From assembly GCA_027943335.1 (NCBI GenBank), contig BSBK01006377.1, forward strand, positions 1,190,001 through 1,254,000: a stretch of DNA of 64,000 nucleotides. Direction: 5' to 3'. Positions 29,901 through 40,365 of the stretch are shown piece by piece. The notes under the pieces were generated by a model. It saw only the letters and a list, made by a program, of their open reading frames with translations. It searched no databases and was not told the DNA's origin. How positions within the stretch are numbered: the first letter of the stretch is position 1; each line of letters opens with the position of its first letter. This stretch comes from Chamaecyparis obtusa (Eukaryota > Streptophyta > Pinopsida > Cupressales > Cupressaceae). The translations under genes were made by a program, and so were the position numbers.

Positions 29901-31521
29901 TGCAGAAGAAGATGATCCTACAAGCCCTACAACAAATCCAGATACAATGCAAGATAGTATACCAGATGAATGGCAAGTTTTATCTCATTTATATCCAGGT
30001 ATGCCTATACATTTAAATGATTTAGATATGCTTGGATACTGAGATTTTGATTTAGGAAATAATTGGTTGCAAAATAATATTACTCCTTTACAAAAAGCTA
30101 TAGCTACAAATTTCATTCAATCAAATCAAGAAATCATACAACAGAATCCAGTTATGCATCAACAATCTTGTTATAAATTGTCTATCCAACAAAAAAAAAC
30201 ATATGATATGATTATTTCACATAGCCATACAAGTTCTGTACAACAACCATTACAGCTAATTGTACAAGGCACTGGAAAATCTCATTTGATTGCTCAAATC
30301 AAAGCTAGTCTCACTGAATAAGCAACCAATGGACAGTCACTTGTTCTACTTCTTGCACCAACAAGAGTTACAATATTTAACATCAAGGCATCTACAATTC
30401 ATTTAGCTCTATGCACTCCTATCAAAGAGATGGTACAATTACAAGGTCAAAAATTGGCAAAGTTACAGGAAAATCTATATTATGTTCAATATATTATTAT
30501 AGATGAAATGAGTTTTATTGGTCCTAAATTATTTGAAAGAATTGATATGAGATTGAGAGAATCATTTCCAAATATCAATCATATTCCTTTTGGAGGTTGT
30601 TCAATAATTCTCTTTGGTGATTTGGGCTAGCTTCCTCCAGTTAAAGATATTCCAATGTATGCTTCAAATGCATATGGTGGACAATTATTGCACTCATTCA
30701 AAAAAGTAATTACTTTAGAGGATAACTTTTGTCAAATTGGTAACACAGATGTTCAGGTACAATTCCATTCTCTTCTTACAAATGTCAGAAATGTAGAACC
30801 AACAATTGCATATTGGAATCTAATCATGTCATAGACAAGTACTCCTCTCAGCAAAGAGGAACATGGAGATTTTCATTCTAAAGTACACCTTTTTGCAACT
30901 AATGAAATGGTAGCTCTTCATAATAAGCGTATGTTATTATCTATACATCAACATGTGGCTCTTTCAATAGCAAAACAATAAAAAGATTTTGAGAGCTTGA
31001 ATGCAGATGAAGAACAACTTCAATCACACATTCTTTTATGTATAGGGCAACAAGTTATGCTATGTACTAATTTATGTATCCAAAAAGGGCTAGTGAATGG
31101 TGCTATAGGAGAAATCAAAGCTATTGTATATAGCAATGGTGAAAAGCCTCCTCATCTGCCATTGATAGTTGTGGTTCAATTTATTAACTACATTGGTCTA
31201 GCTTGGGATGATACTAATCCAAAGAATATTCCTATCATACTAATTAAAAGGGGTTGCCACCATCAAATACCTCTATGAATGTCATGGGCTTTAACAATAC
31301 ACAATTCACAGGGTTTGTCGCTTGTAAAGGCAACAATTGACATTGGAAGCACATAACAACAATGATTAACCTTTACAGCTCTTTCAAGAGTTCACGAACT
31401 TTCAAGACTTCGTATTCATCCAACTTTCAGTTTTGAAAGATATTCATGCATGCAACAAAATCCAAATATTACAAGATGAAAAGAAGAAGAAAGATGCTTA
31501 AATGCATTAACAAAATGTTAA
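26966..31521 (+). pseudogene. Helitron RepHel (HUH Rep endonuclease + PIF1 helicase), 21 stops, no frameshift
   Basis: Exon 1 is 26,966-28,683, the intron 28,684-28,757 (GT-AG), and exon 2 28,758-31,521. N-terminal Cys-rich zinc-finger segments (CRKCSICMERY, CYRCN) are followed by the Helitron-like domain. The Rep HUH motif is GSPHIHAFIWF at about 28,777-28,809, and the two-tyrosine motif KYIAKYAAK is at about 29,278-29,304. The helicase shows the Walker A region (QGTGKS, two residues short, about 30,265), Walker B IIIDEMS (30,493), GDLG-stop-LPPV (30,616), EDNFCQ (30,718), GLVNGAIGE (31,090), and SWALTIHNSQG plus TALSRVHEL near the end. In-frame stops begin at 27,068, 27,626, 28,199, 28,283, 28,499, 28,909, 29,059, 29,137, 29,683, 29,764, 29,842, 29,845, 30,040, 30,319, 30,628, 30,832, 30,979, 31,276, 31,354, 31,363 and 31,477. 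All homology is in one frame per exon. The full frame would be about 1,493 codons, a normal length for the family. Confidence 0.95.
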
Positions 31522-32039
31522 CACATTTTAGTATCATTATTGTATATTCTTCATTGCAATCACAAATATGTATATATGATTATCAAATTATGAACTCTGA
31601 AATTGCCAAAGATACAATCCTTTTAAAACAAGTATAAACTTAGTAATAAAAACCATTTAATAGGCAAGTGTATTGTCTGTTGAGACTCAACAAGTATAGT
31701 CTATTTTGTTGTCGCTATAAGATTTATCATGTTCTGATTTCATTCAAATGGGAATACAATAAATATTATTGTTATCAAAATCCTAATAATTATGTTTACC
31801 CTCTAAAATAGATAGAGTATACTTTATTAACATATGAAGCATATTTTATTGAAATTTCAAGCATACATTTGAATGTCTTTAACTCTGCAAAGATGATCTA
31901 AATCAGCACACAAAATCATTGAATGATCAATTCTCTCAATCTCATATCAATTCTTTTCAATAATATAGGATCAATGAAAGAAAAAAAATCAAATAGACAC
32001 AAGCTCAATTATGTTTGCACCACTTTTCAACACCTTTAT

Positions 32040-32160
32040 TCCTCCAATGAAAAAGAACTTCAATTTGACATTCTTTTATGTATAAGACAACAAATTTTTC
32101 TATGTACACATTTATGGGTCCACACAGTACTAATGAAAGATGCTATAGCAGAAATACAAC
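32040..32160 (+). pseudogene. Second, shorter PIF1 helicase fragment
   Basis: Translation KELQFDILLCI-QQIFLCTHLWV then AIAEIQ matches the RepHel segment at about 31,006-31,120 (EEQLQSHILLCIGQQVMLCTNL). The DNA is clearly paralogous but diverged, so it is a remnant of another Helitron or an internal duplication. Confidence 0.75.
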
Positions 32161-32397
32161 AAACCAAACTTTCAATGAACATACACAACCTCAAAGAAGT
32201 AAATCTTTTCAACCAAATATAACATGTTATCAAAATATGGTACCAAAATTTAGAAGTTCGGCTCAACAAATAGAAAGACCTACAATAATATTTTTGTAAA
32301 CCATCTATTCTTGCAAATCATCTATTTGCCTTAGGATTTCTGCAAACCCCATCTTCAATGCAACTTGATAAGGCAACAATTAAGTTTGAATCAAAAT

Positions 32398-32795
32398 TCT
32401 TGTCAAACATAACATACTTAGCATCAATTCTCTCCCAAGACAACTCTGTAATCCATAAATTGAGTAATAAACTTTACAATTTTTCTCTTTGATTATCTCC
32501 ATTGTGTCCTTTAAAAAAATAACACCCTTGTACAACATGTACAATTATTTCTTTTCTCTAATTTAGCTTAAAAAGCAATTACAAATTCTATGACTCTGTA
32601 TCACAACTACTCACATTAACCTTGAAGCAATATTCCTGTCAACCATAACATACTTGCTATTACTTGTGTCCAAAGACAACTCTGTAATTCATAATTGGAC
32701 TTATAAAACTTCACTATTTTTCTCTCTCATTATCTCCATTAACTCACTCAAAATTTTAACACCATTGTATAGGAACATGTCCATTAACATTAAAC
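32398..32795. repeat. Direct repeat pair, period about 236 bp
   Basis: Blocks at 32,398-32,555 and 32,633-32,795 share cataacatactt, aagacaactctgtaat, tttttctct and attatctccatt in the same order. Confidence 0.7.
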
Positions 32796-33041
32796 AACAA
32801 CCAAATAGTTTATCTAACTTCATATTTTATATTCATATTAGAGATTGCTCAATCAAATCAACAATATAACACACAAAATAAAAAATCACTGTAAGATGAC
32901 AATATAATCATACTTAAAAACACCTAGTCACTAACCATGACCTAAAGAACGGTACACAAAAATTAGTCATAATAATTCCTCAATCAGGTTTTTAAAAAAA
33001 AACTTATAAGAAACCCTCGTAACCATAATTAAGATCGTAAT

Positions 33042-33428
33042 TGTAAGATTTGAGCAATACAAATCCACAAAACTCGAAAATCACCTGCATATAAAAACCT
33101 GTTACAAGGAAGTAGAGACAAGAAGAGGGCAAGGGTTTGACTCAAAAATATGAAGAAGAAAATATCCTCAATGAATGAATGAATAAAATATACAATGGAT
33201 AATCCTTATAAAGGAGATCGAAAGCCTTGAAAGGCAAACCCTAGTGCATGTAATAATTAGTTAAATTATTACAAGACTAATGCATGCAAGTTTATATTTA
33301 AAACAACTAGTGCATAAGTTTAAATCAACTAGCACATGTGTGTTTAAATATAAACAACTAAAGAAAAAGAGTTGACATCTTAAGAAAGGAGTAAAGTTAA
33401 TTAATATAATTAATACTTTACTCTAACA
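33042..33428 (-). repeat. Probable solo LTR related to the 14.0-16.7 kb element
   Basis: Begins tgtaag and ends ctctaaca. It shares atccttataaaggagatc and the terminal (a)attaatactttactctaaca block with the LTRs of the element at 14,048-16,701. It is flanked by gtaat (33,037-33,041) and gtaac (33,429-33,433), a 4/5 match that would be an eroded TSD. No interior or second LTR is present. Confidence 0.6.
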
Positions 33429-33433
33429 GTAAC

Positions 33434-35139
33434 CATAACTACAGTTAGTTAAGCAATACCTCCTTCAAGTTTAGGGCTCATTATTTCTATAATTGAAAAA
33501 TGTTAATTTAAAACTTGTTTGTTTTTTCTCTATAAGAACTTTCTCTTCAACATATTACAACATTTTTTTACCTTGTGAGTTTACTATCTAGTTTTTTCAA
33601 ACTACCTCTAACAATTATAAATTTAGTCTATGAGATAAAAGCAACATAACCATAAAATAATTATTGCAAATGTACAAGTTCTTACAAACATAAGATGATA
33701 ATTTATAGCATGAAAAATAAATAAGGTTCAAATACTATATATACAGCCTTCCATTTCTTTAACAGACATAAATTATCACTATCCAACTAGTCACAACAAA
33801 GATAAACAACTGGAATTTGAACATGGTTGAATTTTTTTTTCCAATTTTTATGGCTTGCAATTCGGTCAATTTGTTGTGATCAAATACATAGCTAAGTCTT
33901 ATTTCAACATTCAGATATTTGTAAAAATTGGTGTGTGAAAAATACCAGTGCAAAAAACAAACATTGGTTAGATGAGAGACACCCTTGTACCAAAATGTGT
34001 AGTTTGAATCAACCAATAAGCAATAACTTAATAACTGGATAACAAAACCTGGTTTCTTTAATAAATAAAGGATTTGTCCAACAAAATAGACTATATTTGA
34101 TTTGACGCTTATAGAGATTCAAGATATTGCTCATTGCTTGATAGAAACAACACATTTTCATACAAGAATGCCTCTCATTTAACCAAACTTTGTTCTCTGC
34201 ATTGATAACTTTCAAACAACAAATTTTTCTAATAAATGAACCTTGAAATAAAACTTATCTATGTATTTGATCATCACAAAATCACTTAATTGGAAGCCAT
34301 AGAAATTAATATATATTACTCAACCATGCCCAAATTCCAGTTTTTCATCAACACCCAATAATTTCACTTCCCATTGTTGCCCATTTCGGCCTTGCAACAC
34401 CATATGTTCATGTTTCTCTATTATAAACAGTGAAACAAATGAGATATGCCCTGCATTCATGGTTGTCACAAGATCCCAATGAATACATGTTTGCTTTGCA
34501 GATTAACAATAACCGTCCAATAAAAAGCAAGCTGTTAGCCTTTTCCATAAAATTAATTGACAATAGTCAGGACAATTAAAGTATATCCATGAAAAATCTA
34601 AGAAAGATTTTGTTAGTTAATACTATTTAAAATTGTATACAAAGTCAAATATTTGTATTCAATGTAATCCCTAATTAAATAACTAGGAATGAAAAAACCC
34701 TAAGTGCCTTTCCTTTTCAAAGAAAACCCTAGGTCACTCTTTTAAAATCTATTTGAGCATTACTTTTACAAAATCACTTAACTTCCTAGAAAGGCACATG
34801 TTTTAATTTATCATCAGCTGGATTCATATTCCTAATATTTCTTTACCTAGCCCCGACCTCTTTTTAAATTTCCTAAGTCTAAAACCCCCAGAGATTTTAT
34901 TATTTTGTAAGGACCTTAATACTTTATCCCCTAATGTTTTGGCATTATATTTGAGTTTTGAATCTAATGTGAGATCCAATGGTTGTCGCAAGACCGCAAG
35001 TAATCATTTAGGCCTTTGCAATCATGTGATAGTCGTTGATTTTTTATACAACTTAACATGATTGTCAGGTAGGTCTTGGTTATTCTTTTAAAATCATGAC
35101 CTTTCATTAAACAAAATCTGATGGTGTGTAAGTACATCA
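33434..35139. other. Intergenic DNA, nothing recognised
   Basis: AT-rich, only short ORFs without domains. 'gttgtcgcaag...catgtgatagtcgttgatt' near 34,980 resembles motifs upstream of gene 1 at 38,225, 38,515 and 38,690. Confidence 0.5.
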
Positions 35140-36555
35140 GGAGAAAAGAGTACAGTCGCCCATTAAATGATTTTTTTGGGTATATAAAATTTAGCTATTC
35201 ATGCCTACTAAATCAGAAACTAAAAATTTTCAATTCTCGGCAGCGTTTTTGTTTTTAAAAATCTGTTAATTATGTTGTATAAATAACTTACTAGAATGCC
35301 TCTAGTCGAAAAATGTGCAAACAGGTCTTACTAATTTATGAGATCCAGCGACTATAATGATTATTTTTCTAAATATAATTATAGTTACCTAATCTCTTGA
35401 TCCATTATACCCTCGCTTGGACAATCTCTAGACAAAATGGATATATAAGAAAACATTAAGCGAGTATGATATAACTATAGTCATGAAGTCTCCAAATGTA
35501 AGAAAATATCTTTTTTTTCCAATGGTCGCAAAATCTCCTCAATAAAAAAAATTCAACATTTAATACAAAGATTAAGAGATTTCATATAAACCATCACCTC
35601 AAATTTATAAAGGTACTCGGTACAATGTGGGATTTAGTAGTTGCTGGGATATAAATCCGATGCACGAAAACCTTGTATTGAATAGCAATATTTGACTTTG
35701 TATACGATTTGGAAGATTATTAATTAACAAAATCTTTTTTAGATTTATCACGGATGTCCATTCAATGTTTTGACTATTCTGAAGTAATTTTATATATAAT
35801 ATCGATGTCGTCTAATGGGAATATTATTGCAAACATTTATAATTGTTCAACTTTATATTATTGCAAATATTATAGTACAATGCTTTTATTTGACATAATA
35901 GATTTAGTTGTTACTTACCTCAAAATCCATAATGAAATCGGTCAATCTCCCAATGAAACTTCTAACCACCAAGAATTTGTGAGAATGTGCGAGTAAAACT
36001 TTGGACGACTTAGCTAATGTCCAAATCTCTAAATTTATCATTAACCGTTGTGGGTTTACGTTGTTGACTACTAAACGAAAGCGAGATTCGAAGGTACTAA
36101 TTACTAAATCCGATAGTATTTAATAATGAATTTTGAGGTCATTAACATCTAAACCTGATATGTCAACTAAAAGTATATTACTATCATATTTGCAATAATA
36201 TAAAGTTGAACAATAATGTAACATTTTAATGATTATTCGATAAAATACATTCTATATATATATATATATATTTAAATTAAAACAAAATTGAAAAGTTCTA
36301 ATTAATTTAAAATCTTATAATGTCTTACTTAGGCATTCTCCCAATTTTTTTGCGGTTAGAAGTTTCATTCGGAGATAATGAGAAAAGGGTACAATCGACC
36401 ATTAAATGTTTTTTTTTGGCATATCAAATTTATCTGTTCATGACTACTAAATCTGAAATTAATTATTTTCAGTTCTCGGTAGGATTTTTGTTTTTAAATA
36501 TCTGTTAACTATGTTGTATAAAGGACTTACCAGAATGCTTCTAGTTGGAAAGTGT
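35140..36555 (+). repeat. Tandem repeat family R, right block
   Basis: Module alpha (ttcatgcctactaaatc ... ctcttgatccattatacc) at 35,150-35,460 precedes module beta (tctccaaatgtaag ... ggtactcggtacaatg ... ccttgtattg) at 35,480-35,690. A second alpha start is at 36,370-36,555. In the left block the order is beta then alpha, so the two blocks are circular permutations of one tandem unit. An inverted portion is listed separately. Confidence 0.85.
35842..36370. repeat. Inverted repeats inside the right R block
   Basis: attgttcaactttatatta at 35,842 pairs with its reverse complement near 36,195-36,215, and caatgaaacttctaacc near 35,950 pairs with ggttagaagtttcattc near 36,354. The sequence between reads as an R fragment in reverse orientation. 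Confidence 0.75.
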
Positions 36556-38164
36556 ATAGGGTAAAATGTGGATGAGGTCCTAAAACAATGGTTTGCACAT
36601 AAAAGAGACCCCAAAGCCAATATTTTACACATACATGAAATTGTATTGATATAAAAAGTAAATATAGATGATTAATATTGAAATGAAGAGACAAAGGTAC
36701 TTACCTCCGAAAAAGAATTGGCTGAAAACCCTGTCAAATGATCTCAAAAACTATTGATTCTTGTAAACTCAAAGCAAAACTACAAGATCTACAAAACTCA
36801 GAAATCTTTTTCCGAGATGAGATCAGGTCGACTTTGACCCTCATAAAAGGTCAAAGGCTACATTTTTATTCTGAAGGTCGATTTTGAATTTGTTCGCAGA
36901 TCTCAGAAGTTCGCCTCAAAGGGTATCCAAATCCAAAATTCCGCACTTGTACCTGCAAGAAAAATGATTTTTCTTGTTGTGGGGGGGGGGGGGGGGAGGG
37001 GTTTGCCTTAGTCAAACCCCAATTTAGGAATTAACCTTGAAATTGAATTGAAATTGCATAGAATAAACAAAGTAAATGGAACAATTCACCTTGCTTAAGT
37101 TGAAACCCTTGTGGAGGATTCAAATCCTTGAATCCACAAGAATGGATGAAGGTAGAATCAAATGTAGAATGTCTCCAATCAATTGTTTTTAGATCTTCAA
37201 CACCAATCTTGAATGGATCTTAAATTTGGAAGAGGCTTGAATGGAAATGGAGGAATCTTCAACAAGAGAGCTCCATAGAGCTTGAATCCTTCAATGGCTA
37301 CTAATGGATCTCCTTGATGAATTGGATCTTGAATGCTTGAAGGCTTGAATGCTTGATCTTCTTGCTTACTTGAATGCTTGATCTTCTTACTTGCTTGCAC
37401 TTGAGAGCTTGATCATGAAAGTGGATGGTGAAAATGAGAGAGGAAGGCTCCCTTTTATAGTGATCTAGGGCACAAGAGGGGCCTCGTAGAAAACAATAAT
37501 TAAGGGCCCATGGCACAAAACTCTAGAGAGGTGCACATGGAGAGGAAATTAAATTAAAGTCTTGACACAAAAATCTAGGAGGGGACCACCCTTAATATAA
37601 AAATAAAATAATTATTTAAGAGCCTTGTCACAAAATTCAAGGTAAGGCCAACCCCAAAGTTAATTTGAGCATTAGGCACAAAACTTGAGAAAGGCTAATC
37701 TCCAATAATAAATTAGGAATCCTATACAAATATTAAGAAATGTCCACCTCAAATATTAATTTGAGAATTCGACACTTAATCCAAAAAATAGTGGCCCCAA
37801 AGAGGGAAAAGATAAGATTTTGATGAAATCCCGCAACTGGAAGCTAACCCCGAGGATCCCGGATCCTAGGGTCAAGGACGAGGTTGTTCCTAACTAGGTC
37901 AGGGTCAAGGTTGATCTTGACCAGGTCAGGGTCGAGGTCAACTTTGACCTAAAAGGTTGACCTTAACCCTGAGGTCAAGAATCTCAGGTTCATAGTCCAA
38001 GATGCCAAGAAAATGCTAGGAAGAAGTGGAAAATGGGGCAGAACAGGGGAACAATCCAGATCGAAGTCAAGTATCCATTCAAGATGTTCAACATGACCCC
38101 AAACCACTTACTTGGAGGGCTAAACATTCTTACCATGGAAGTGCTTCCATTTTAAGTTGATACA
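36556..38164. mobile_element. 1.6-kb insertion with 8-bp target duplication, family unknown
   Basis: The 8-mer GAAAGTGT stands at 36,548-36,555 and again at 38,165-38,172. Removing the insert and one 8-mer leaves ctagttg-gaaagtgt-gcaaagg, which matches the uninterrupted paralogue at about 35,315-35,335 (ctagtc-gaaaaatgt-gcaaacagg). Eight bp suits hAT-type transposition. The ends (left atagggtaaaatg; right, reverse complemented, tgtatcaacttaaaatg) form no convincing TIR. The interior has a G-run at about 36,981-36,996, gcttgaatgcttgatctt repeats at 37,330-37,395 and GGTCA/TTGACC repeats at 37,880-37,980. No transposase was seen. Confidence 0.7.
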
Positions 38165-38172
38165 GAAAGTGT

Positions 38173-38769
38173 GCAAAGGATCGAATGGATGTCACATGTT
38201 CGCACATAATATTGTCTAAACTTGCTATCATGCGACAACCATTGATTTTACTTTATTGCTAGACATTTCAAAACCATGAGTCCGCTGCCAGGTATACATA
38301 CATGATAGTTTCTAGTTGGTCAAAGGTATTTGCTGATGTGGAAAATGTCATTGGGACTGATGCTCTGTAATTAAAAAAAACATGTCCTCTTTCTGGATAT
38401 TGTGACGTGCATGCTTCTGATTGATCGAGCTAGGTGCAGCTGCTTACTTAAGGAATCAATAGCGGATGAATGATCTAACAGTCGTCGTATGTATGAATGG
38501 AAGATTTCCAAACCTTGTGATCATGCAATAGTTGTTGATCTACTATGCAAGCCACAGTGCCTTACTTTATGTCTTATCATAAAGGAAAATTAATACTAAC
38601 TCCTGAGTGATGTGATTAAGGGTTTACCATCGATGCATCGTGATCGAACAATGGTGGTATGTTTGCATGGAAATTTTTGAAACATTGTGAGCATGTGACA
38701 ACCGTCAGATTATGTTCTAAGGAGAATCAACAATCCAAATTCAAACTTGAAACAGTACTGGTGCAAAAT
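38173..38769. other. Upstream region of gene 1, not shared with gene 2
   Basis: Contains a degenerate pair of about 170-bp direct repeats (atgaatggaagattt...catgcaatagttgttga near 38,495 and gcatggaaattttt...catgtgacaaccgtcaga near 38,660). It forms the distal promoter of gene 1 and belongs to the repeat-derived flank, not to the duplicated arm. Confidence 0.6.
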
Positions 38770-38814
38770 TGAATCTTGCTAAACCGCTGCAACATACATC
38801 CATCTAATTCTCCT

Positions 38815-38822
38815 TATAAATA
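38815..38822 (+). promoter_or_regulatory. TATA box of reductase gene 1
   Basis: TATAAATA, 64 bp before the ATG at 38,886. It lies in the 116 bp of promoter that both gene copies share. Confidence 0.75.
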
Positions 38823-38885
38823 GGCACAAAGTTCGCACAAGAATGTCGCAAGGAAATAGGACATAAGTAATTGGAATTGATAAAA

Positions 38886-40365
38886 ATGGAAAGTGTGTGC
38901 GTAACAGGAGCAGGAGGGTTCATTGCCTCCTGGCTTGTGAAGATTCTCTTGAGCAGAGGCTACACTGTAAGAGGAACAGTCCGCGACCCTGGTCAGTTTT
39001 TGTATTACTATTTGTATTGCATTCACATATTTATTTCCTTCTTATCTGGGAATTTGATCTTTTAGGTTTTAGGCAGGGGACCTCATACCCTGTCACAGTT
39101 TCACATTATATTTATAAGCAACATAATTGCATTTGTGCAGATGATGTGAAGTATGCTCATCTGAAAGAGTTGGAAGGGGCGGCAGAGAGGCTTGAGCTTG
39201 TGAAGGCTGATATTCTGGACTATGACACTTTGATAACGGCCATCAGAGGGTGTAAAGGAGTCTTTCACACGGCTTGCCCTATTATTGAAGATCCGGTATG
39301 TCCCTTGCTTGTAAAATTATTCAATTGATTAGCTGGGCGTACTTGAATAGTTGATTTTGAATTAATGTTCAGTGCCCACTTCCACAGGCACAAGTGCTGC
39401 AGGCGGCTGTGAAGGGCACTCTGAATGTGTTGAAGGCGTGCAACGAAGTGGGAGTGAAGCGTGTAATCCTTACGTCCAGCATCGGCGCCATTTACCTCGA
39501 CCCCAACAGGAATCCGGAAGCCATAGTCGATGAGGACTGCTGGAGCAACGTTGCTTACTGCATTCAAACCAAAGTAAACCAGATAATTTGTATTTGTATA
39601 GCTCAGAATTTCATGGAAAGATTTGTAAACTAACCATCCATTAATTTCTACTCTTGGCTTCTCAGAATTGGTATTGCTATGCAAAGACAGTAGCAGAAAA
39701 AGCCGCGTGTACGTACGCGGAGGAGGTGGGTATGGAGTTGATAAGGATTAATCCCAGTATCATCTTGGGTCCTCTGCTCCAGCCCACTATGAACTTCAGC
39801 ACTGCTCACGTTTTGAAATATTTAACTGGTGAGCTTCAGCTAATATTAAAGTTAGTTATCCTGATTCCTTTCCGCTTTTCCATTCCCATTCATGGAAATG
39901 AGATTAATAGTTATGTTTCAATTCAATCCTTGTAAATCTAGGGTCGGCCAAGACGTATGCAAACGCAACTCAGGTTTACGTGGACGTGAGAGATGTGGCG
40001 AGAGCGCATATATTGCTCTACGAAAATCACTCTGCCTGTGGACGATATCTCTGCGGAGAAAGAAGCCTGCACAGAGGAGAGCTCGTGGATCCCTTGGCAC
40101 AACTCTTCCCACATTACCCAATCCCTAACAAGTAAGTATGGATTTTTATTACTTCCCAAGTTTCCTACTAACCATGATTTTTTATAACACGGGTTTCCAC
40201 GACCTTCCCCTTCTCCGCAGGTGTTCGGACCAGGTAAATCCATGGAAAGTGGCATACAAATTCAGCAATCAAAAGCTGAGGGAATTGGGTCTCTCATTTA
40301 CGCCCATAAAGGACTGTTTGACTGATACAGTGGCCAGCCTCGGGGACAAGGGATTTCTTCCCTAG
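38886..40365 (+). CDS. Cinnamoyl-CoA reductase-like protein, gene 1
   Basis: Six exons with GT-AG introns: 38,886-38,991, 39,141-39,295, 39,388-39,573, 39,666-39,828, 39,942-40,131 and 40,221-40,365, giving 314 residues and a stop (CCR-family proteins are usually about 320-340). It is a short-chain, extended-fold NADPH reductase. The Rossmann motif [10 protein letters not shown] is at residues 6-15. The catalytic Ser118 (TSSIGA), Tyr152 and Lys156 lie within NWYCYAK, the CCR signature, with Ala155 where bona fide CCRs have Gly. His197-x2-Lys200 and Arg248 sit where CCRs bind the CoA ester. CCRs reduce hydroxycinnamoyl-CoAs to aldehydes for lignin or defence in the cytosol, but the true substrate here is inferred. 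Compared with gene 2 it has unusual residues Ala143, Cys236, Pro254 and Trp275. The ATG was chosen because an in-frame TTG at 38,871 is the only earlier candidate. A DFR-like role is less likely, given NWYCYAK. Confidence 0.93.

Larger units (their letters stand above)
24685..31521 (+). mobile_element. Helitron coding core (RPA1 + RepHel), inactive; termini not found
   Basis: An RPA1-like gene and a Rep/PIF1-helicase gene lie in the same orientation 535 bp apart, the gene pair characteristic of plant autonomous Helitrons. Both are pseudogenes. I could not fix the 5' TC end or the 3' hairpin-CTRR end. The element must lie between the flanking R repeat blocks, so within about 24,165-35,140. A short second helicase fragment follows at 32,040. 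Confidence 0.9.
31522..33041. other. Post-Helitron DNA with helicase fragment and direct repeats
   Basis: No gene beyond the fragment at 32,040-32,160 and the repeat pair at 32,398-32,790. Small ORFs here are unsupported. Confidence 0.5.

Noticed and set aside
26966..31521. Alternative genetic code or stop read-through in RepHel
   Set aside because: All three stop codons occur in place of different residues, the Walker A loop is damaged too, and the reductase genes nearby use standard code.
24165..35140. Candidate Helitron ends, e.g. ttctactaataattt near 24,237 or cctagt near 32,929
   Set aside because: No A-T target context on the left and no GC hairpin before the CTAG on the right; not reliable enough to call.
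38871..39065. Reductase ORF starting at TTG 38,871 and running past exon 1
   Set aside because: The start is not ATG and the extension after 38,991 is intron 1; the ATG at 38,886 fits the family start just before VTGAGG.
38897..39328. 143-codon ORF overlapping reductase exons 1 and 2
   Set aside because: A different frame in exon 1, then intron 1, then exon 2; it repeats in gene 2 only because the DNA is duplicated.
39265..39684. 139-codon antisense ORF (also 52,048-52,467)
   Set aside because: It is the opposite strand of exon 3, with no independent coding evidence.
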